Shown: positions 18,775-28,921 of the stretch, in pieces
Numbering within the stretch: position 1 is the first letter of the stretch
Layout of the letters: each line of letters opens with the position of its first letter
NCBI RefSeq assembly: GCF_001667275.1
Contig: NZ_LZHV01000014.1
Coordinates: 1 to 64,000 of the forward strand
Source of the DNA: Mycobacterium sp. ACS4054
GTDB taxonomy: Bacteria; Actinomycetota; Actinomycetes; Mycobacteriales; Mycobacteriaceae
DNA length: 64,000 nucleotides
Direction of reading: 5' to 3'
Notes under the pieces: model-generated
The model's database searches: none
Told to the model about the DNA's origin: nothing
The model's input: only the letters and a program-made list of their open reading frames with translations
Translations under genes and position numbers: made by a program

Positions 18775-20004
18775 GTGAATTCCGAGCCGGTCGAACAGTT
18801 CCGGAGCCGGGCCAGGGCCTGGCTGGCCGAAAACCTGCCGCGGCTGGATTCCGGGGACGCGATGGTCCTGCAGCGCGACGAAATGACCTCCTGGCGGCGC
18901 GCCCGAGAACTGCAAAAGAAGCTGTACGACGGCGGATTCGCCGGCATCTGCTTCCCGCGCGACTATGGCGGACTCGGCCTGAGCTACGCACACAAGAAGG
19001 CGTTCGACGCCGAGGCCCTGGCCTACGAGACCCCGCTCATGCTCAACGTGCCCTCCTTCGCCATTTGCTGCGCCACGATCCTCGACATGGGCAGCGAAGA
19101 ACAGAAACGCACCCATATCGCGGCCGCGTTGCGCGGTGACGAAGTGCTGGTACAGCTGCTGTCCGAACCCAGCGGGGGATCGGACCTTGCTGGCGTCCTC
19201 ACGCGCGCCGACCGCCGCGACGGACGATGGATCATCAACGGCGCCAAGACCTGGAGCACCTGGGCGTTCGCCGCCGACTACGGCCTGTGTCTGGCCCGGA
19301 CCGATTGGAGCGTGCCCAAACACCAAGGCCTGACGATGTTTCTGATGCCGCTGAAGCATCCCGGCGTCACGATCAACCGCATCAAGCAGGTCGACGGCTC
19401 CGTGGAGTTCTGCGAGGAGTTCTTCGACGACGTCGAACTCGGAGACGACGCCGTCGTGGGGGAGCCGGGGAAGGGCTGGGACGTCGCGTCGTGCCAGCTC
19501 TACCACGAGCGCCGCACCATGGGGGACGGATCGGAATACACCAGCGGGCCGGGAATCGCTGAGGCCCAAGATATTTCGGTCGACCTGCTGTCCCTGGTCG
19601 AGGAGACGAACGGGGCGGGCAGCGAACGAGTCCGCGACCTGGTGGGCCGGGCCCTGGTCCACCGAGCGGTCCAGGGGCAGCTCAGCGAGCACGTCTTCCA
19701 CGCCGTGGCCAATGGCTCGCTGCCGCCCGCCGCCGGTTCGATCATCCGACTGTGCATGGCCGAGGTGCACGATGTAGAAACCGACACCGCGTTGGCGGTC
19801 GCCGGCCCTGCCGCCGCGGTCGATGACGAGGCGGGGCTGCTCGACGTCGGCACCCGCTACCTCGGCCGTCAGATCGCCAGCATCGGCGGGGGAACCACCG
19901 AGATGGCGCGCAACGTGATCGGCGAGCGGGTGCTGAACTTTCCGCGCGAGTACGCCGCCGACCGCGGCGTGCCCTTCAACCAGGTGCGGCACGGAAAAGC
20001 CTGA
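18775..20004 (+). CDS. Acyl-CoA dehydrogenase
   Basis: A 409-residue flavin acyl-CoA dehydrogenase. Features are FPRDYGGLGLSY, the substrate/FAD motif LLSEPSGGSDLAG with INGAKTWSTWAFAADYGL, and the C-terminal QIASIGGGTTEMARNVIGERVL. It catalyses alpha-beta desaturation of an acyl-CoA, probably a branched or steroid-derived substrate as for many mycobacterial paralogues (inference). The GTG at 18775 follows GAGAGG. It forms an operon with the hotdog gene 12 bases downstream. Confidence 0.92.
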   Translation: MNSEPVEQFRSRARAWLAENLPRLDSGDAMVLQRDEMTSWRRARELQKKLYDGGFAGICFPRDYGGLGLSYAHKKAFDAEALAYETPLMLNVPSFAICCATILDMGSEEQKRTHIAAALRGDEVLVQLLSEPSGGSDLAGVLTRADRRDGRWIINGAKTWSTWAFAADYGLCLARTDWSVPKHQGLTMFLMPLKHPGVTINRIKQVDGSVEFCEEFFDDVELGDDAVVGEPGKGWDVASCQLYHERRTMGDGSEYTSGPGIAEAQDISVDLLSLVEETNGAGSERVRDLVGRALVHRAVQGQLSEHVFHAVANGSLPPAAGSIIRLCMAEVHDVETDTALAVAGPAAAVDDEAGLLDVGTRYLGRQIASIGGGTTEMARNVIGERVLNFPREYAADRGVPFNQVRHGKA

Positions 20005-20016
20005 AGGAGGCCGGAA

Positions 20017-20883
20017 TTGAGTGACCAGCTTCGTGACATCCGGGAGTTGGCAGGAGACTCCGATGCCTACCGGAACGAACTTTACCGGCGGTGGACGGGG
20101 CTGCTCAGCTACCGCTACATCGGCCGCAAACACTCCTCGATGGACCTCGGTGAGGTCGACGACACCGTCACCATTCGCCGCGACATGCGCAACGAGGCCG
20201 GAGGAATCATGGTGGCGCCGTTGGCCATTTCCTCCCCGGAGGGATGCCAGACGGACATGGTCGCGGTGCCCAACCCGGTCATCGCGTCGGTGCAGATCAT
20301 CGACCCCGGCTACGACGTCAAGCGGGTCGAGATCGTCGGCTCCGGCATCGTGCATCAGGGCCGCACCATGGGCTACGGGCGGTGCAAGATCGTCGACGCC
20401 GACAACCCGGACCGGGTGATCGCCTTCAACGAGGGCCAGGGAGCGATCATCGGCATCCCGCCCGAAGGCCTGGGCCGCATGGACGTTTCGGGCACCGAAC
20501 TGGTGATCGAGGACTCGCCGGACCTGCCGCCGCTGTGGCAGGCCTTCGGCGCCAGCAGGCGTAACGATGGCCACTGGGTACTGCCCGAGCTCAGCACCGA
20601 ACTCGCCTCCCCGGACGCCGCGCTGCACATCGGCCCCCAGCACGTCGTCCTAGAAACGGCGGCTATCGATCTCGCCGCCGGCATCGCCGGGACCCGAAAG
20701 CTCCAGGTGGTCAGCTGGCACGTCATGTTCATGTCGCGCGGCAAGGTGGGCCCCTTCCGGGTGGAAGGAGTCGCGCACCGCGGCGGGCCCGGCCGGGTCG
20801 GCGTGCGCATGCTGCTGCACGACGAGGGGAAGGCCGACAAGGCCGTCACCTCCGCCGCCGCGGTCTTCGAGGTTGTGGGCTAG
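20017..20883 (+). CDS. Hotdog-fold protein, putative acyl-CoA thioesterase
   Basis: A 288-residue protein with two hotdog-like halves. The C-terminal half (MSRGKVGPFRVEGVAHRGGPGRVGVRMLLHDEG) matches PaaI/thioesterase strands, and the N-terminal half has SSMDLGEVDDTVTIRRDMRN. The start is TTG at 20017, supported by AAGGAGG six bases upstream; no other start fits. It directly follows the acyl-CoA dehydrogenase, so it likely handles the same acyl-CoA. No catalytic residue can be assigned with confidence. Confidence 0.75.
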   Translation: MSDQLRDIRELAGDSDAYRNELYRRWTGLLSYRYIGRKHSSMDLGEVDDTVTIRRDMRNEAGGIMVAPLAISSPEGCQTDMVAVPNPVIASVQIIDPGYDVKRVEIVGSGIVHQGRTMGYGRCKIVDADNPDRVIAFNEGQGAIIGIPPEGLGRMDVSGTELVIEDSPDLPPLWQAFGASRRNDGHWVLPELSTELASPDAALHIGPQHVVLETAAIDLAAGIAGTRKLQVVSWHVMFMSRGKVGPFRVEGVAHRGGPGRVGVRMLLHDEGKADKAVTSAAAVFEVVG

Positions 20884-20939
20884 ACATCATCGCCACACGC
20901 GAAGGAACTCTCGTCTGAATTGAGAACGGAAACCGACAG

Positions 20940-21425
20940 CTATTGGCCTGCCTTCTTGGCGTCTTGGATGAAGCGGACAGACGCAACGATCGAAGCGACT
21001 GCCAGTACAGCGATCATTACCCAGAGTGGCAATGTGGGCTTGAGGAGGCCACTTATGAAGGTCAACGCGGCCAAAGTGATCGCGCCGAGCAAGGTCACCA
21101 CCGCGACTGTGAGTTCGAGGATTGCACCAGGTCGGTATCGGACCCGACTCCAAAACCCTGCCGCCCTGAAGCGGACTTCGACACCGTCGGTTTCACCTTC
21201 TCGGGCAAAACCGTCGAAACAGCTTTGGGTGACCGCGATATCGTTGGACGTGTCATTGGTGAGCTGCGTGCGCATTATCACCTTCTTACCGGTGCGATCG
21301 CTCCGGCCCATCACCACAGCGGACGGCGGATCCCCATTGGCGTTCGCCCATTCCCGGGTAAACACCGCGCGTCCCTCAGTAGCTAGACGATCTTGGGGGT
21401 AGATCACAGCGACCCGCCAATTCAC
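20940..21425 (-). CDS. Two-helix membrane protein paired with the zinc cross-brace protein
   Basis: A 161-residue protein that I do not recognise. It has an N-terminal soluble part (about residues 1-100, with one Cys) and two C-terminal transmembrane helices at about 107-128 and 133-152, joined by a short loop and ending in RFIQDAKKAGQ. The GTG at 21425 overlaps the upstream stop (GTGA), so it is co-translated with the zinc protein. Third codon positions contain more A/T than in flanking genes. Possible roles are membrane anchor or effector for its partner; no enzymatic motif is visible. Confidence 0.65.
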   Translation of the reverse strand: MNWRVAVIYPQDRLATEGRAVFTREWANANGDPPSAVVMGRSDRTGKKVIMRTQLTNDTSNDIAVTQSCFDGFAREGETDGVEVRFRAAGFWSRVRYRPGAILELTVAVVTLLGAITLAALTFISGLLKPTLPLWVMIAVLAVASIVASVRFIQDAKKAGQ

Positions 21426-22360
21426 GCTCCCACACCCCCGCCGGCTGCGATAGGAGTTGACTGCGCATACAACTCGGAGAGCACCAACATGCTGGTGTCC
21501 GCACCCCCGACGACGTCCAGTCGCCGGAACGGCGACTCTCCGGGCTGAAGATTCCACACATATGCATTGAGGCCCAGCGCGTCGGCGAATAGGACTGTGT
21601 CGATGGCGCCGCGTGTGGTGTAAGCCTCACCGAGCCAAACTGTTTCATCCAGATGAGGATGGATCGAGGCCATCCAGGATGGCATCTCCATGCGAATCCA
21701 GTTGCCGACGCGGCTGATGATCTCGCCGACCCCTGCCGTGGTCATCTCGTCAAGGCCACCGCGCTCGTCTTCGAAAATGTCGCGCAAGCCGCCACTAAAT
21801 CGCAGTTGGCGCGCAACCTGGTCCCGCACAGGCTCCTGGACTTCTTCTGAGGCCCTGACGAGAAAGTCGGCCCTACTCTCTTCATCGTCCTTGAGCCGGA
21901 ACAGGCGTCGAAGCGTCTCCTTCAAAGCGTCGGATCGAATGAGGCGTCGTCGATCCTCTGATGCTGCTGCAACGTTGGGGAGTTGGAGCTCAAAATCGAG
22001 AGTACTAGTGAATGTCGCTTGATTATGTCCTCCAAAATGCGCAGCAGGCTGTCCACCGCCGGAGGGACCACTTGACGAGCCACCAGCGGTGGGCCCCATG
22101 GGTGGACCGCCCCCAGGGCCACCTGGAGGTCCGGCAGGTCCGCCACCTGGCGGTCCGCTTCCAGGGCCTGATGGTGGAGGCGGCGAACCGCCAGCGCTGG
22201 TCGTGAGCAGTCCGATTATGCAACCTGAGCACATGAATCGGGGCTGTCCGCGGGGCTTGCCTCCGTGGTTCGCGCAAGCCAGACTGTTACACCTCATGCA
22301 GACACCGATGGATTCCGCATTGTGTGCGACACCGATAGCGCATTCGAAGCAGTTAGTCAC
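21422..22360 (-). CDS. Cross-brace zinc-finger protein with Gly/Pro linker and unknown C-terminal domain
   Basis: A 312-residue protein. Its first 47 residues hold C4-x2-C7, C21-x2-C24, C29-x2-H32 and C44-x2-C47, a spacing that fits a two-zinc B-box/RING-like cross-brace. A Gly/Pro/Ser-rich linker follows (about 52-105), then a C-terminal region of about 200 residues with charged helices (TLRRLFRLKDDEESRADFL) that I do not recognise. The GTG at 22360 has GGGGG upstream; the open frame continues 5' but with non-coding codon use. Relatively A/T-rich third positions and isolation between lipid genes suggest transfer. Confidence 0.65.
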   Translation of the reverse strand: MTNCFECAIGVAHNAESIGVCMRCNSLACANHGGKPRGQPRFMCSGCIIGLLTTSAGGSPPPPSGPGSGPPGGGPAGPPGGPGGGPPMGPTAGGSSSGPSGGGQPAAHFGGHNQATFTSTLDFELQLPNVAAASEDRRRLIRSDALKETLRRLFRLKDDEESRADFLVRASEEVQEPVRDQVARQLRFSGGLRDIFEDERGGLDEMTTAGVGEIISRVGNWIRMEMPSWMASIHPHLDETVWLGEAYTTRGAIDTVLFADALGLNAYVWNLQPGESPFRRLDVVGGADTSMLVLSELYAQSTPIAAGGGVGA

Positions 22361-22655
22361 GCGGCCCCCTACAAGCGTTCGACTAATCCCGTACCAAATA
22401 TGCTCCGATGCTGAAGGTGGGAGGACCCGAATTGCCGAATCAAGCTGACAAAATGCAATGCGGATTGGCCGTCCCCGGGGACACTCACAGACCAAGCCAA
22501 AGTATCCGGGGCTTCCGCTCATTTCGCCGTAGTTCGACAGCATCGGCTGTTGGCGGACAGGGCCAGATGAGTAAACGCGCTTAAACGAACCTTGGCCATA
22601 CATCGGCTCCGCTACGTATGGTGCAAGGACGTACCGAAACGACAGGAGAATCGCA

Positions 22656-23438
22656 GTGGCAGATCGGTTGGCCGGAAAGGTCGCGCTCATCAGCGGGGGA
22701 GCGCGGGGGATGGGGGCCTCGCACGTGCGGACGCTGGTGGCCGAGGGGGCCAAGGTGGTGTTCGGCGACATCCTCGACGACGAGGGCAAAGCGGTGGCGG
22801 CGGAGGTCGGAGACGCGGCCCGCTATCTGCACCTCGACGTGACGAAACCCGAGGACTGGGATGCCGCAGTGGCCACCGCCGTCAGCGAGTTTGGTGGCAT
22901 CGATGTGCTCGTCAACAACGCCGGCATCATCAACGTCGGCACCTTCGAGGACTACGCGCTCTCGGAGTGGCAGCGGATCCTGGACATCAACCTGACGGGC
23001 GTGTTTCTCGGCATCCGCGCCGTGGTGAAACCCATGAAGGAAGCCGGGCGCGGATCGATCATCAACATCTCCTCCATCGAGGGGATCGCCGGCACCATCG
23101 CCTGCCACGGGTACACCGCCACCAAGTTCGCCGTCCGCGGGTTGACCAAGTCGGCGGCATTGGAGTTGGGGCCCAGCGGCATTCGGGTGAACTCGATCCA
23201 CCCCGGGTTGATCAAGACGCCGATGACCGAGTGGGTGCCCGAGGACATCTTTCAGACCGCGCTGGGGCGGATCGCCCAGCCCAAGGAGGTCTCGAACCTC
23301 GTCGTGTACCTGGCCAGCGACGAGTCGAGTTATTCGACCGGCTCGGAGTTCGTCGTCGACGGCGGCACCACGGCCGGCCTTGGCCACAAGGACTTCTCCG
23401 CGGTCGACACCGCCGGGCAGCCCGAGTGGGTTACCTAG
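22656..23438 (+). CDS. fabG3: SDR family 20-beta-hydroxysteroid-type dehydrogenase FabG3
   Basis: A 260-residue classical SDR, the same length as M. tuberculosis FabG3 (Rv2002) and, as far as I can recall that sequence, nearly identical in the core. The NAD motif GGARGMG is at 14-20, NNAG at 87-90, Asn112, Ser139/140, Tyr153 and Lys157 form the active site, and the C-terminus is QPEWVT. It reduces or oxidises steroid hydroxyl groups in vitro. The GTG at 22656 follows ACAGGAGAA. Its 3' end overlaps the convergent mmpL by 8 bases. The 295 bases upstream (22361-22655) appear to hold only promoters. Confidence 0.93.
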   Translation: MADRLAGKVALISGGARGMGASHVRTLVAEGAKVVFGDILDDEGKAVAAEVGDAARYLHLDVTKPEDWDAAVATAVSEFGGIDVLVNNAGIINVGTFEDYALSEWQRILDINLTGVFLGIRAVVKPMKEAGRGSIINISSIEGIAGTIACHGYTATKFAVRGLTKSAALELGPSGIRVNSIHPGLIKTPMTEWVPEDIFQTALGRIAQPKEVSNLVVYLASDESSYSTGSEFVVDGGTTAGLGHKDFSAVDTAGQPEWVT

Positions 23439-26349
23439 CGGCAGCGAGGGATTCGGTCTCCTGGGGCGCCTTCTCGTCGCTCGGCTTGGGCCACGGCGAG
23501 GGAACCGGGCGCTGACGCACGCGTTGCGGCCACCAGAACCACTTGCCCAGTAAGGCGGCGATCGACGGGGTCATCAGTGACCGAACGATCAGGGTATCGA
23601 ACAGCAGACCCAGTCCGATCGTGGTACCCACCTGCCCGATGACCGTGAGCTCACTGACCGCCATCGTCATCATCGTGAAGGCGAACACCAGGCCGGCCGA
23701 GGTGACGACCGAGCCCGTACCGCCCATCGACCGGATGATTCCGGTGTTCAGGCCGGCGTAGATCTCCTCCTTGAACCGCGCCACCAACAGCAGGTTGTAG
23801 TCCGCACCCACGGCCAGCAGGATGATGACCGACATCGCGAGCACCATCCAGTGCAGTTCGATGCCGATGAGGTGCTGCCAGATCAACACCGACAGGCCGA
23901 ACGACGCGCCCAGCGAGAGCAGGACGGTGCCCACGATCACCGCGGACGCCACCACCCCGCGTGTGATCAGCAGCATGATGATGAAAATCAAACAGAGCGA
24001 CGAGATCCCGGCGATCAGCAGGTCATAGGTGTTGCCGTCGCTGAGGTCCTTGTAGATCGACGCGGTGCCCGCGAGATAGATCTTCGACCCCTCCAGCGGC
24101 GTGCCCTTGAGCGCCTCGTAGGCGGCCTTCTTGATGGCGCCGATGTGCGAAATGCCTTCCTGCGACATCGGATCGCCGTCATGGCTGATGATGAAGCGCA
24201 CCGCGTGCCCGTCGGGCGAGATGAAGTTCTTCATCCCCTTCTTGAACTCGGCGTTGTTGAAGGTCTCCGGCGGCAGGTAGAACGAGTCGTCGTTCTTGGA
24301 CGCGTCGAAGGCCTTGCCCATGGCGTTGGAGTTCTTCTGCGCCTCGTTCTGCTGATCCTGTAGACCCTTCTGGGTCGAATACATGGTCAGCATCGTGGTT
24401 TTCATGGCCTTCATGTTCTCGATCATCGACGGCATCAGCGCCACCATCTGCGGCATCAACGTGTCCAGATGGTCCATGATCGGCAGCAGGCTCTCGATGT
24501 CGTCGGTCATGATGTCGATGCCGTCCAAGCCGTCGAACACCGAGCGCAGCGACCAGCACACCGGGATGTCGTAGCAGTGCCGTTCCCAGTACAGGTAGCT
24601 GCGGATCGGCCGGAAGAAATCCTCGAAATCGGCCATGTGCTGGCGCAATTCGTTGATGTCGATGGTCATGTCGTGCATCTTCTTGACCATCTGATGCATG
24701 TCGTTGGCCATCTGCGACGTGATGCTCGACATCTTTTCCATGCTGTCGATGGTCGTCTGCATCATGTCGGCCTGGTGCAGCATGTCGGCCATCTGGTCTT
24801 GTTGGTACTTCTGGTTCATCTGCTGGGTGACGCCCTGCATGCTGATCTGGAACGGGATCGACGTGTGCTCGATCGGCGTGCCCTGCGGTCGCGTAATGGC
24901 TTGCACGCGGCCGATTCCGGGGACCCGGAAGACCGTCTTGGCGATCTTGTCGATCACCAGGAAGTCCGCGGAGTTGCGCAGGTCGTGGTCGCTTTCGATC
25001 ATCAGCACTTCGGGATTCATCCGCGCCTGGGAGAAGTGCCGATCCGCGGCCGCGTAGCCCTCGTTGGCGGGCAGGTCGGCCGGCAGGTAGTTGCGGTCGT
25101 TGTAATTGGTGCGGTACCCGGGCAGGGTCAGCAAGCCGATCAGGGCGATCCCGATCGTCACAACCAGGATCGGCCCGGGCCAGCGAACCACGAGCGCGCC
25201 GATCTTGCGCCACCCGCGAATGCGTTGCGTCCGCCGGGGTTCGAGCGTCCTGCGGAAGCGGGTCGCCACCGAAATGACCGCGGGCCCAAGCGTGAGAGCC
25301 GCCGCCACGACCACCACCATGCCGATGGCCAGCGGGATGCCCAGCGTCTGGAAATAGGGCAAGTTCGTGAAATGCAGGCAGAAGGTCGCGCCGGCAATGG
25401 TCAGACCCGACCCGAGCACCACGTGAGCGGTGCCCTTGTACATCGTGTAGTACGCGTCCTCGCGTGACTCGCCCACGGCACGGGCTTCCTGATATCGCCC
25501 GATCAAGAAGATCGCATAGTCGGTGGCGGCCGCGATCGCCAACGTGACCAACAGGTTGGTGGCGAACGTCGAGAGCCCAATGATCTTGTAATAGCCCAGG
25601 AAAGCGACCATTCCGCGCGCGGCCGACAGCTCGAAGACCACCATCACCAGCGTGAGCAACACGGTGACGACCGACCGGTAGACCAACAGGAGCATCCCGA
25701 TGATCACCGTGAACGTGGCCGCGGTGATGAGCTGCAGGCTGCGGTCGCCGGCGGTGTGCTGATCAGCCGAAAGCGCCGCGGGCCCGGTGACGTACGCCTT
25801 CACCCCGTGGGGCGGGGGCAGGCTCTTGACGATGTTCTGGACGGACTCGACCGATTCGTTGGCTAAGGCCTCGCCCTGGTTACCCGCCAGGTACACCTGG
25901 ACGTAGGCGGCCTTGCCGTCGTTACTCTGCGCGCCCGCCCCGGTGAGTGGATCGCTCCACATGTCCTGCACGTGCTCAACGTGTTTGGTGTCAGCGTCGA
26001 GCTTCTTGACCATTTGGTCGTAGTAGGCGTGGGCGTCGGCGCCGAGGGGATTTTGGCCCTCGAGCACGATCATGACCGAGCTGTTGGACTTGTACTCGTT
26101 GAAGATTGCGCCCATGCGCTTGGTCGCGACGACCGACTGCGCGTCGTCGGGGGTCATCTCCACGGAGCGCATCTTGCCGACCTCGTCCAGCTGCGGCACG
26201 ACGGTGTTGAGCACCGCGATGATGGCGATCCAGCCCAGGATGATGGGCACCGCAAACGTTCGGATCAGCCGCGGAATCTTGTCCCGTATCGGTTCGCCGG
26301 CGACGGCGGGGATGGTGTCGGTGCGGGCGTCATCGAAATGTGCGCTCAT
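23431..26349 (-). CDS. MmpL family RND transporter
   Basis: A 972-residue RND-superfamily exporter of the MmpL4/MmpL5 type. It has twelve predicted transmembrane helices in two sets, with Asp-Tyr pairs in [12 protein letters not shown] and [12 protein letters not shown] that fit the proton-relay region. Two large periplasmic loops include a Met-rich coiled segment (about residues 490-680, with [13 protein letters not shown]) typical of MmpL4/5. The ATG at 26349 overlaps the mmpS stop (ATGA). It probably exports a siderophore, glycolipid or drug together with MmpS; the cargo is unknown. Confidence 0.93.
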   Translation of the reverse strand: MSAHFDDARTDTIPAVAGEPIRDKIPRLIRTFAVPIILGWIAIIAVLNTVVPQLDEVGKMRSVEMTPDDAQSVVATKRMGAIFNEYKSNSSVMIVLEGQNPLGADAHAYYDQMVKKLDADTKHVEHVQDMWSDPLTGAGAQSNDGKAAYVQVYLAGNQGEALANESVESVQNIVKSLPPPHGVKAYVTGPAALSADQHTAGDRSLQLITAATFTVIIGMLLLVYRSVVTVLLTLVMVVFELSAARGMVAFLGYYKIIGLSTFATNLLVTLAIAAATDYAIFLIGRYQEARAVGESREDAYYTMYKGTAHVVLGSGLTIAGATFCLHFTNLPYFQTLGIPLAIGMVVVVAAALTLGPAVISVATRFRRTLEPRRTQRIRGWRKIGALVVRWPGPILVVTIGIALIGLLTLPGYRTNYNDRNYLPADLPANEGYAAADRHFSQARMNPEVLMIESDHDLRNSADFLVIDKIAKTVFRVPGIGRVQAITRPQGTPIEHTSIPFQISMQGVTQQMNQKYQQDQMADMLHQADMMQTTIDSMEKMSSITSQMANDMHQMVKKMHDMTIDINELRQHMADFEDFFRPIRSYLYWERHCYDIPVCWSLRSVFDGLDGIDIMTDDIESLLPIMDHLDTLMPQMVALMPSMIENMKAMKTTMLTMYSTQKGLQDQQNEAQKNSNAMGKAFDASKNDDSFYLPPETFNNAEFKKGMKNFISPDGHAVRFIISHDGDPMSQEGISHIGAIKKAAYEALKGTPLEGSKIYLAGTASIYKDLSDGNTYDLLIAGISSLCLIFIIMLLITRGVVASAVIVGTVLLSLGASFGLSVLIWQHLIGIELHWMVLAMSVIILLAVGADYNLLLVARFKEEIYAGLNTGIIRSMGGTGSVVTSAGLVFAFTMMTMAVSELTVIGQVGTTIGLGLLFDTLIVRSLMTPSIAALLGKWFWWPQRVRQRPVPSPWPKPSDEKAPQETESLAAAR

Positions 26350-26780
26350 GCGGATTTCACCAAGCAGAAGGTCAGGGCGTGCACGCCGTTGGTTTGGTTC
26401 TCGGCCTTGACTTCGTCGTCGATGGTGATGCGGCAACCGAGGGAATCACCGTCGCTCTGCGCCGACAGGTTCGGGAAGACCGATGGTGCGGTCGTGCTGA
26501 GCACCAGCGTCCACGGCAAGGGCGCGCCGTCGACCCGCTTCGGGTCCGCGGACAGGTCCAGGTAGTTGACATTCGCGCTGCTGGCCGAGCCGAATACCTC
26601 GTACTTGACGACCTTGGGCTTGAAGGGCTTGGAATCGTCCAGGCGGGGGCTGGTCATGATGCCCGTGTCCTGGGCACCGAAAAACGACTTGACCCGGGCC
26701 ACGGCAAAGCCGCCGACCACCAGGACCGCGACGATCAGCAACGGCAACCACGCGTTACGCACAAGCTTCGATACCTGCAC
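26346..26780 (-). CDS. MmpS family membrane-anchored accessory protein
   Basis: A 144-residue MmpS protein. A single N-terminal helix (about residues 9-28) is followed by a periplasmic beta-sandwich with [20 protein letters not shown] and two Cys residues (GCRITID, TFCLVKS) as in the family. The GTG start at 26780 is the only suitable start before the hydrophobic helix. It is translationally coupled to mmpL and lies about 300 bases downstream of a divergently read operator region, probably controlled by the adjacent TetR. Confidence 0.92.
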   Translation of the reverse strand: MQVSKLVRNAWLPLLIVAVLVVGGFAVARVKSFFGAQDTGIMTSPRLDDSKPFKPKVVKYEVFGSASSANVNYLDLSADPKRVDGAPLPWTLVLSTTAPSVFPNLSAQSDGDSLGCRITIDDEVKAENQTNGVHALTFCLVKSA

Positions 26781-27040
26781 CTAGGTGATCCCCTTCCCGT
26801 CAGGCGGCCGTCATCTCGTCAGCGTCAGCATGACCGGCGCACTGCCCATGGGCAGCGAAGCGCCACGATTTACGTTGCGCCGCAATGATTTGCCGATCAC
26901 CTTGATGCGTGCGCGCTCGAACGCCCGAAGCGGGAAAAGCTGCCCAAGCGCACCGGCAGTCGGCCCTGGTACCGGCGAACACCTACTTCATGAAGCGCTT
27001 CCGGAGACTGCCTGATGAGCATAGTACATATTGTGCATAT

Positions 27041-27057
27041 CTTGCACGTCATGCAAG
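27041..27057. promoter_or_regulatory. Predicted TetR operator for mmpS-mmpL
   Basis: Perfect inverted repeat CTTGCA-CGTCA-TGCAAG in an unusually A/T-rich patch between mmpS and tetR. A related site, TTGCA-CGTTC-TGCAC, lies before the tetR start at 27698-27712. From 26781 to 27040 I see no gene; it is probably the mmpS leader. Confidence 0.5.
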
Positions 27058-27078
27058 AAATAGCCGCGGTGTTTCAGG

Positions 27079-27687
27079 TCACTTCGTGAAGATGCCGTTG
27101 ACCAGCGCGGCGGCCCGTTCCACGTAGGGCATCGGCGTGTCGTCGGTGGCGCCGGCTTCTCCGCTGGACCAGCGCTCGATGCCCGAGCGCACGGCCGTCA
27201 AGGCCAGCGCGGCGATCAGCGCGGGGATCTCGTCCTCGGGGCGCATGCCCTGGCGACGCGCGACGACGTCGGTCAGGTGGTTCTGGAACCGCTCCAGCTC
27301 GGCGAGGAATGCGGCCAACACCGCCGGGGAGGTCTTGGCGAGTTCCAGCATGCCGGCCGCTTGTTCGCGTTTCGGCGGCACGTCGCGCAGGTGGTGTGCG
27401 GCCAGCGTGATGAGCTCCGCCAGCACCACCGAGTAGGGGGCGGGTCCCGCCGCGACGAACTCCGCTACCAGCTCCGGGGGTATGTCCGACGGGCCGTATG
27501 CGATCGCGGACTCTTTGTTCGGAAAGTAATTGAAGAAGGTGCGCGTCGAGACGCCGGCGTCGGCGCAGATCTCGTCGATGGTCACCTTGTCGAATCCGCG
27601 TTCCAGCGCCAGCCGCACCGCGGCGTCGCGGATGTCGGCGCTCGTCTGGCGGCGACGGCGCTCGCGCAGGCCGACCGGGTTGGACAT
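27079..27687 (-). CDS. TetR family regulator of the mmpS-mmpL unit
   Basis: A 202-residue TetR repressor with the helix-turn-helix VTIDEICADAGVSTRTFFNYF at about residues 30-50 and a helical C-terminal domain. The ATG at 27687 (MSNPVGLRERRRRQ) was chosen over an upstream start in a Cys-rich non-coding stretch. It is encoded upstream of mmpS on the same strand. Shared TTGCA-N5-TGCAA-like sites before tetR and before mmpS suggest control of both. TetR repressors of mmpS/mmpL pairs are well known in mycobacteria. Confidence 0.88.
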   Translation of the reverse strand: MSNPVGLRERRRRQTSADIRDAAVRLALERGFDKVTIDEICADAGVSTRTFFNYFPNKESAIAYGPSDIPPELVAEFVAAGPAPYSVVLAELITLAAHHLRDVPPKREQAAGMLELAKTSPAVLAAFLAELERFQNHLTDVVARRQGMRPEDEIPALIAALALTAVRSGIERWSSGEAGATDDTPMPYVERAAALVNGIFTK

Positions 27688-27697
27688 CCACCCATAG

Positions 27698-27712
27698 TTG
27701 CACGTTCTGCAC
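27698..27712. promoter_or_regulatory. Predicted TetR operator before tetR
   Basis: TTGCA-CGTTC-TGCAC, an imperfect inverted repeat eleven bases upstream of the tetR ATG. It has the same half-sites and 5-base spacer as the site at 27041-27057. A further TGCA half-site follows at 27717-27720. Confidence 0.45.
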
Positions 27713-27853
27713 ACTTTGCAGTCAAAAGGCGCCGGATTTGGGCTGCCGGTCGGCTCGGAGGGCGGGTGCGGTGTTCCGCGTCGCGGCGGCCGCCAAGGAC
27801 AGGTTCGGTCTCACGAGACCTTGAATGCCCCTAGCTTGCAACATATTTCGTCG

Positions 27854-28783
27854 CTACGTGCGGGGCGCGACCAGGGCGTCCCGAAGGTGATCGCACTGGC
27901 TGCTGAAAAACTTCACCGAAACCGGGGCCTTGTCCACAATCTGGTCGAACGCGTGGAACGCGCCGGGGGCGATCTCCTCGTGCACGGGAACCCCCGCCTC
28001 GCGCAGGCGTCGCGCGTAAAGGCGGCATTCTTCATAGAAGAGGTCCAACGTGCCGACCCCGATCCATGCCGGCGGCAGGCCGGACAGATCGTCGCGACGC
28101 GCCGGGGCCGCCTCGGTGGGATCCGCGCCGTTCAGGTACCAACGCCACGCCAGCTGGTTGTCGGTCTCGGTCCACATGATGCGTTTGGCGCCGCCGTGTT
28201 TGTTGCCGGTGCGATCGTCGAGCATGGGATACACGAGCATCTGAAAGATCGGGTGGACGTCTCCGCGGTCATGGGCACGTTGCGCGATCGCCGCCGCGAA
28301 ATGCCCACCGGCGCTTGCGCCGCCCACCGCGATCCGGCCCGGGTCGACCCAGGGTTGACGCGCGAGCCACAGCAGCGCCGCGTAGCAATCTTCGACCGGA
28401 ATCGGATAGGGATGCTCGGGGGCCAGACGGTGTTCGACCGCCGCGATCGCGACACCGGTCAGCCGCGACAGCTTCCGAAGGTATTTGTCGTCCTGGGCGG
28501 CGTGGCCCATGATCGTGCCGCCGCCGTGAACCCACAACAGTGCGGGTGCCCGCTCGGGAAGACCGGCCGGGCGGTGCAGGCGAACGGTGACGTGCTCGTC
28601 GACCGCCGCCTCCGGCACGTCGCGCAGCCGCCCGGTGCTACTGAAGACGTTCATGATCGCGCGTTGAACCTTGAGACCCCGATGCAGGGCGTATCCGCGG
28701 GGCAGAAATCGGGCGACCTTGCGCAGGCCCGGGTTCACCGCCTGCCGGGCGGTGAAGGCGTTGTCGGCCGACCAATTCGCCAT
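27854..28783 (-). CDS. HSL-family alpha/beta-hydrolase (lipase/esterase)
   Basis: A 309-residue esterase of the hormone-sensitive lipase family, like mycobacterial Lip proteins. The oxyanion motif HGGG is at 86-89, nucleophile Ser157 sits in GGASAGG, and the likely acid and base are Asp247 (GTLDLF) and His277 (GAFHAFD). It hydrolyses short or medium acyl esters. The ATG at 28783 (MANWSADNAF) is 138 bases from the divergent aldehyde dehydrogenase. No signal peptide is seen. Confidence 0.9.
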   Translation of the reverse strand: MANWSADNAFTARQAVNPGLRKVARFLPRGYALHRGLKVQRAIMNVFSSTGRLRDVPEAAVDEHVTVRLHRPAGLPERAPALLWVHGGGTIMGHAAQDDKYLRKLSRLTGVAIAAVEHRLAPEHPYPIPVEDCYAALLWLARQPWVDPGRIAVGGASAGGHFAAAIAQRAHDRGDVHPIFQMLVYPMLDDRTGNKHGGAKRIMWTETDNQLAWRWYLNGADPTEAAPARRDDLSGLPPAWIGVGTLDLFYEECRLYARRLREAGVPVHEEIAPGAFHAFDQIVDKAPVSVKFFSSQCDHLRDALVAPRT

Positions 28784-28921
28784 CAAGCCCTCTATCCTTC
28801 GGCCCCCGCGGACACGCCGACCATACCGGACCGGCGATCTGCGCCGGGGCAACTTCCCGGCCTGACCAGCGCCGCCCGGGCGCGGCTGATTGGCCTGGCG
28901 GGGGACAGGGTATCCGGGGTC

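Noticed and set aside
18691..20643. 650-residue minus-strand ORF opposite the acyl-CoA dehydrogenase
   Set aside because: Shadow of the dehydrogenase and hotdog genes, which have clear motifs, ribosome-binding sites and correct lengths.
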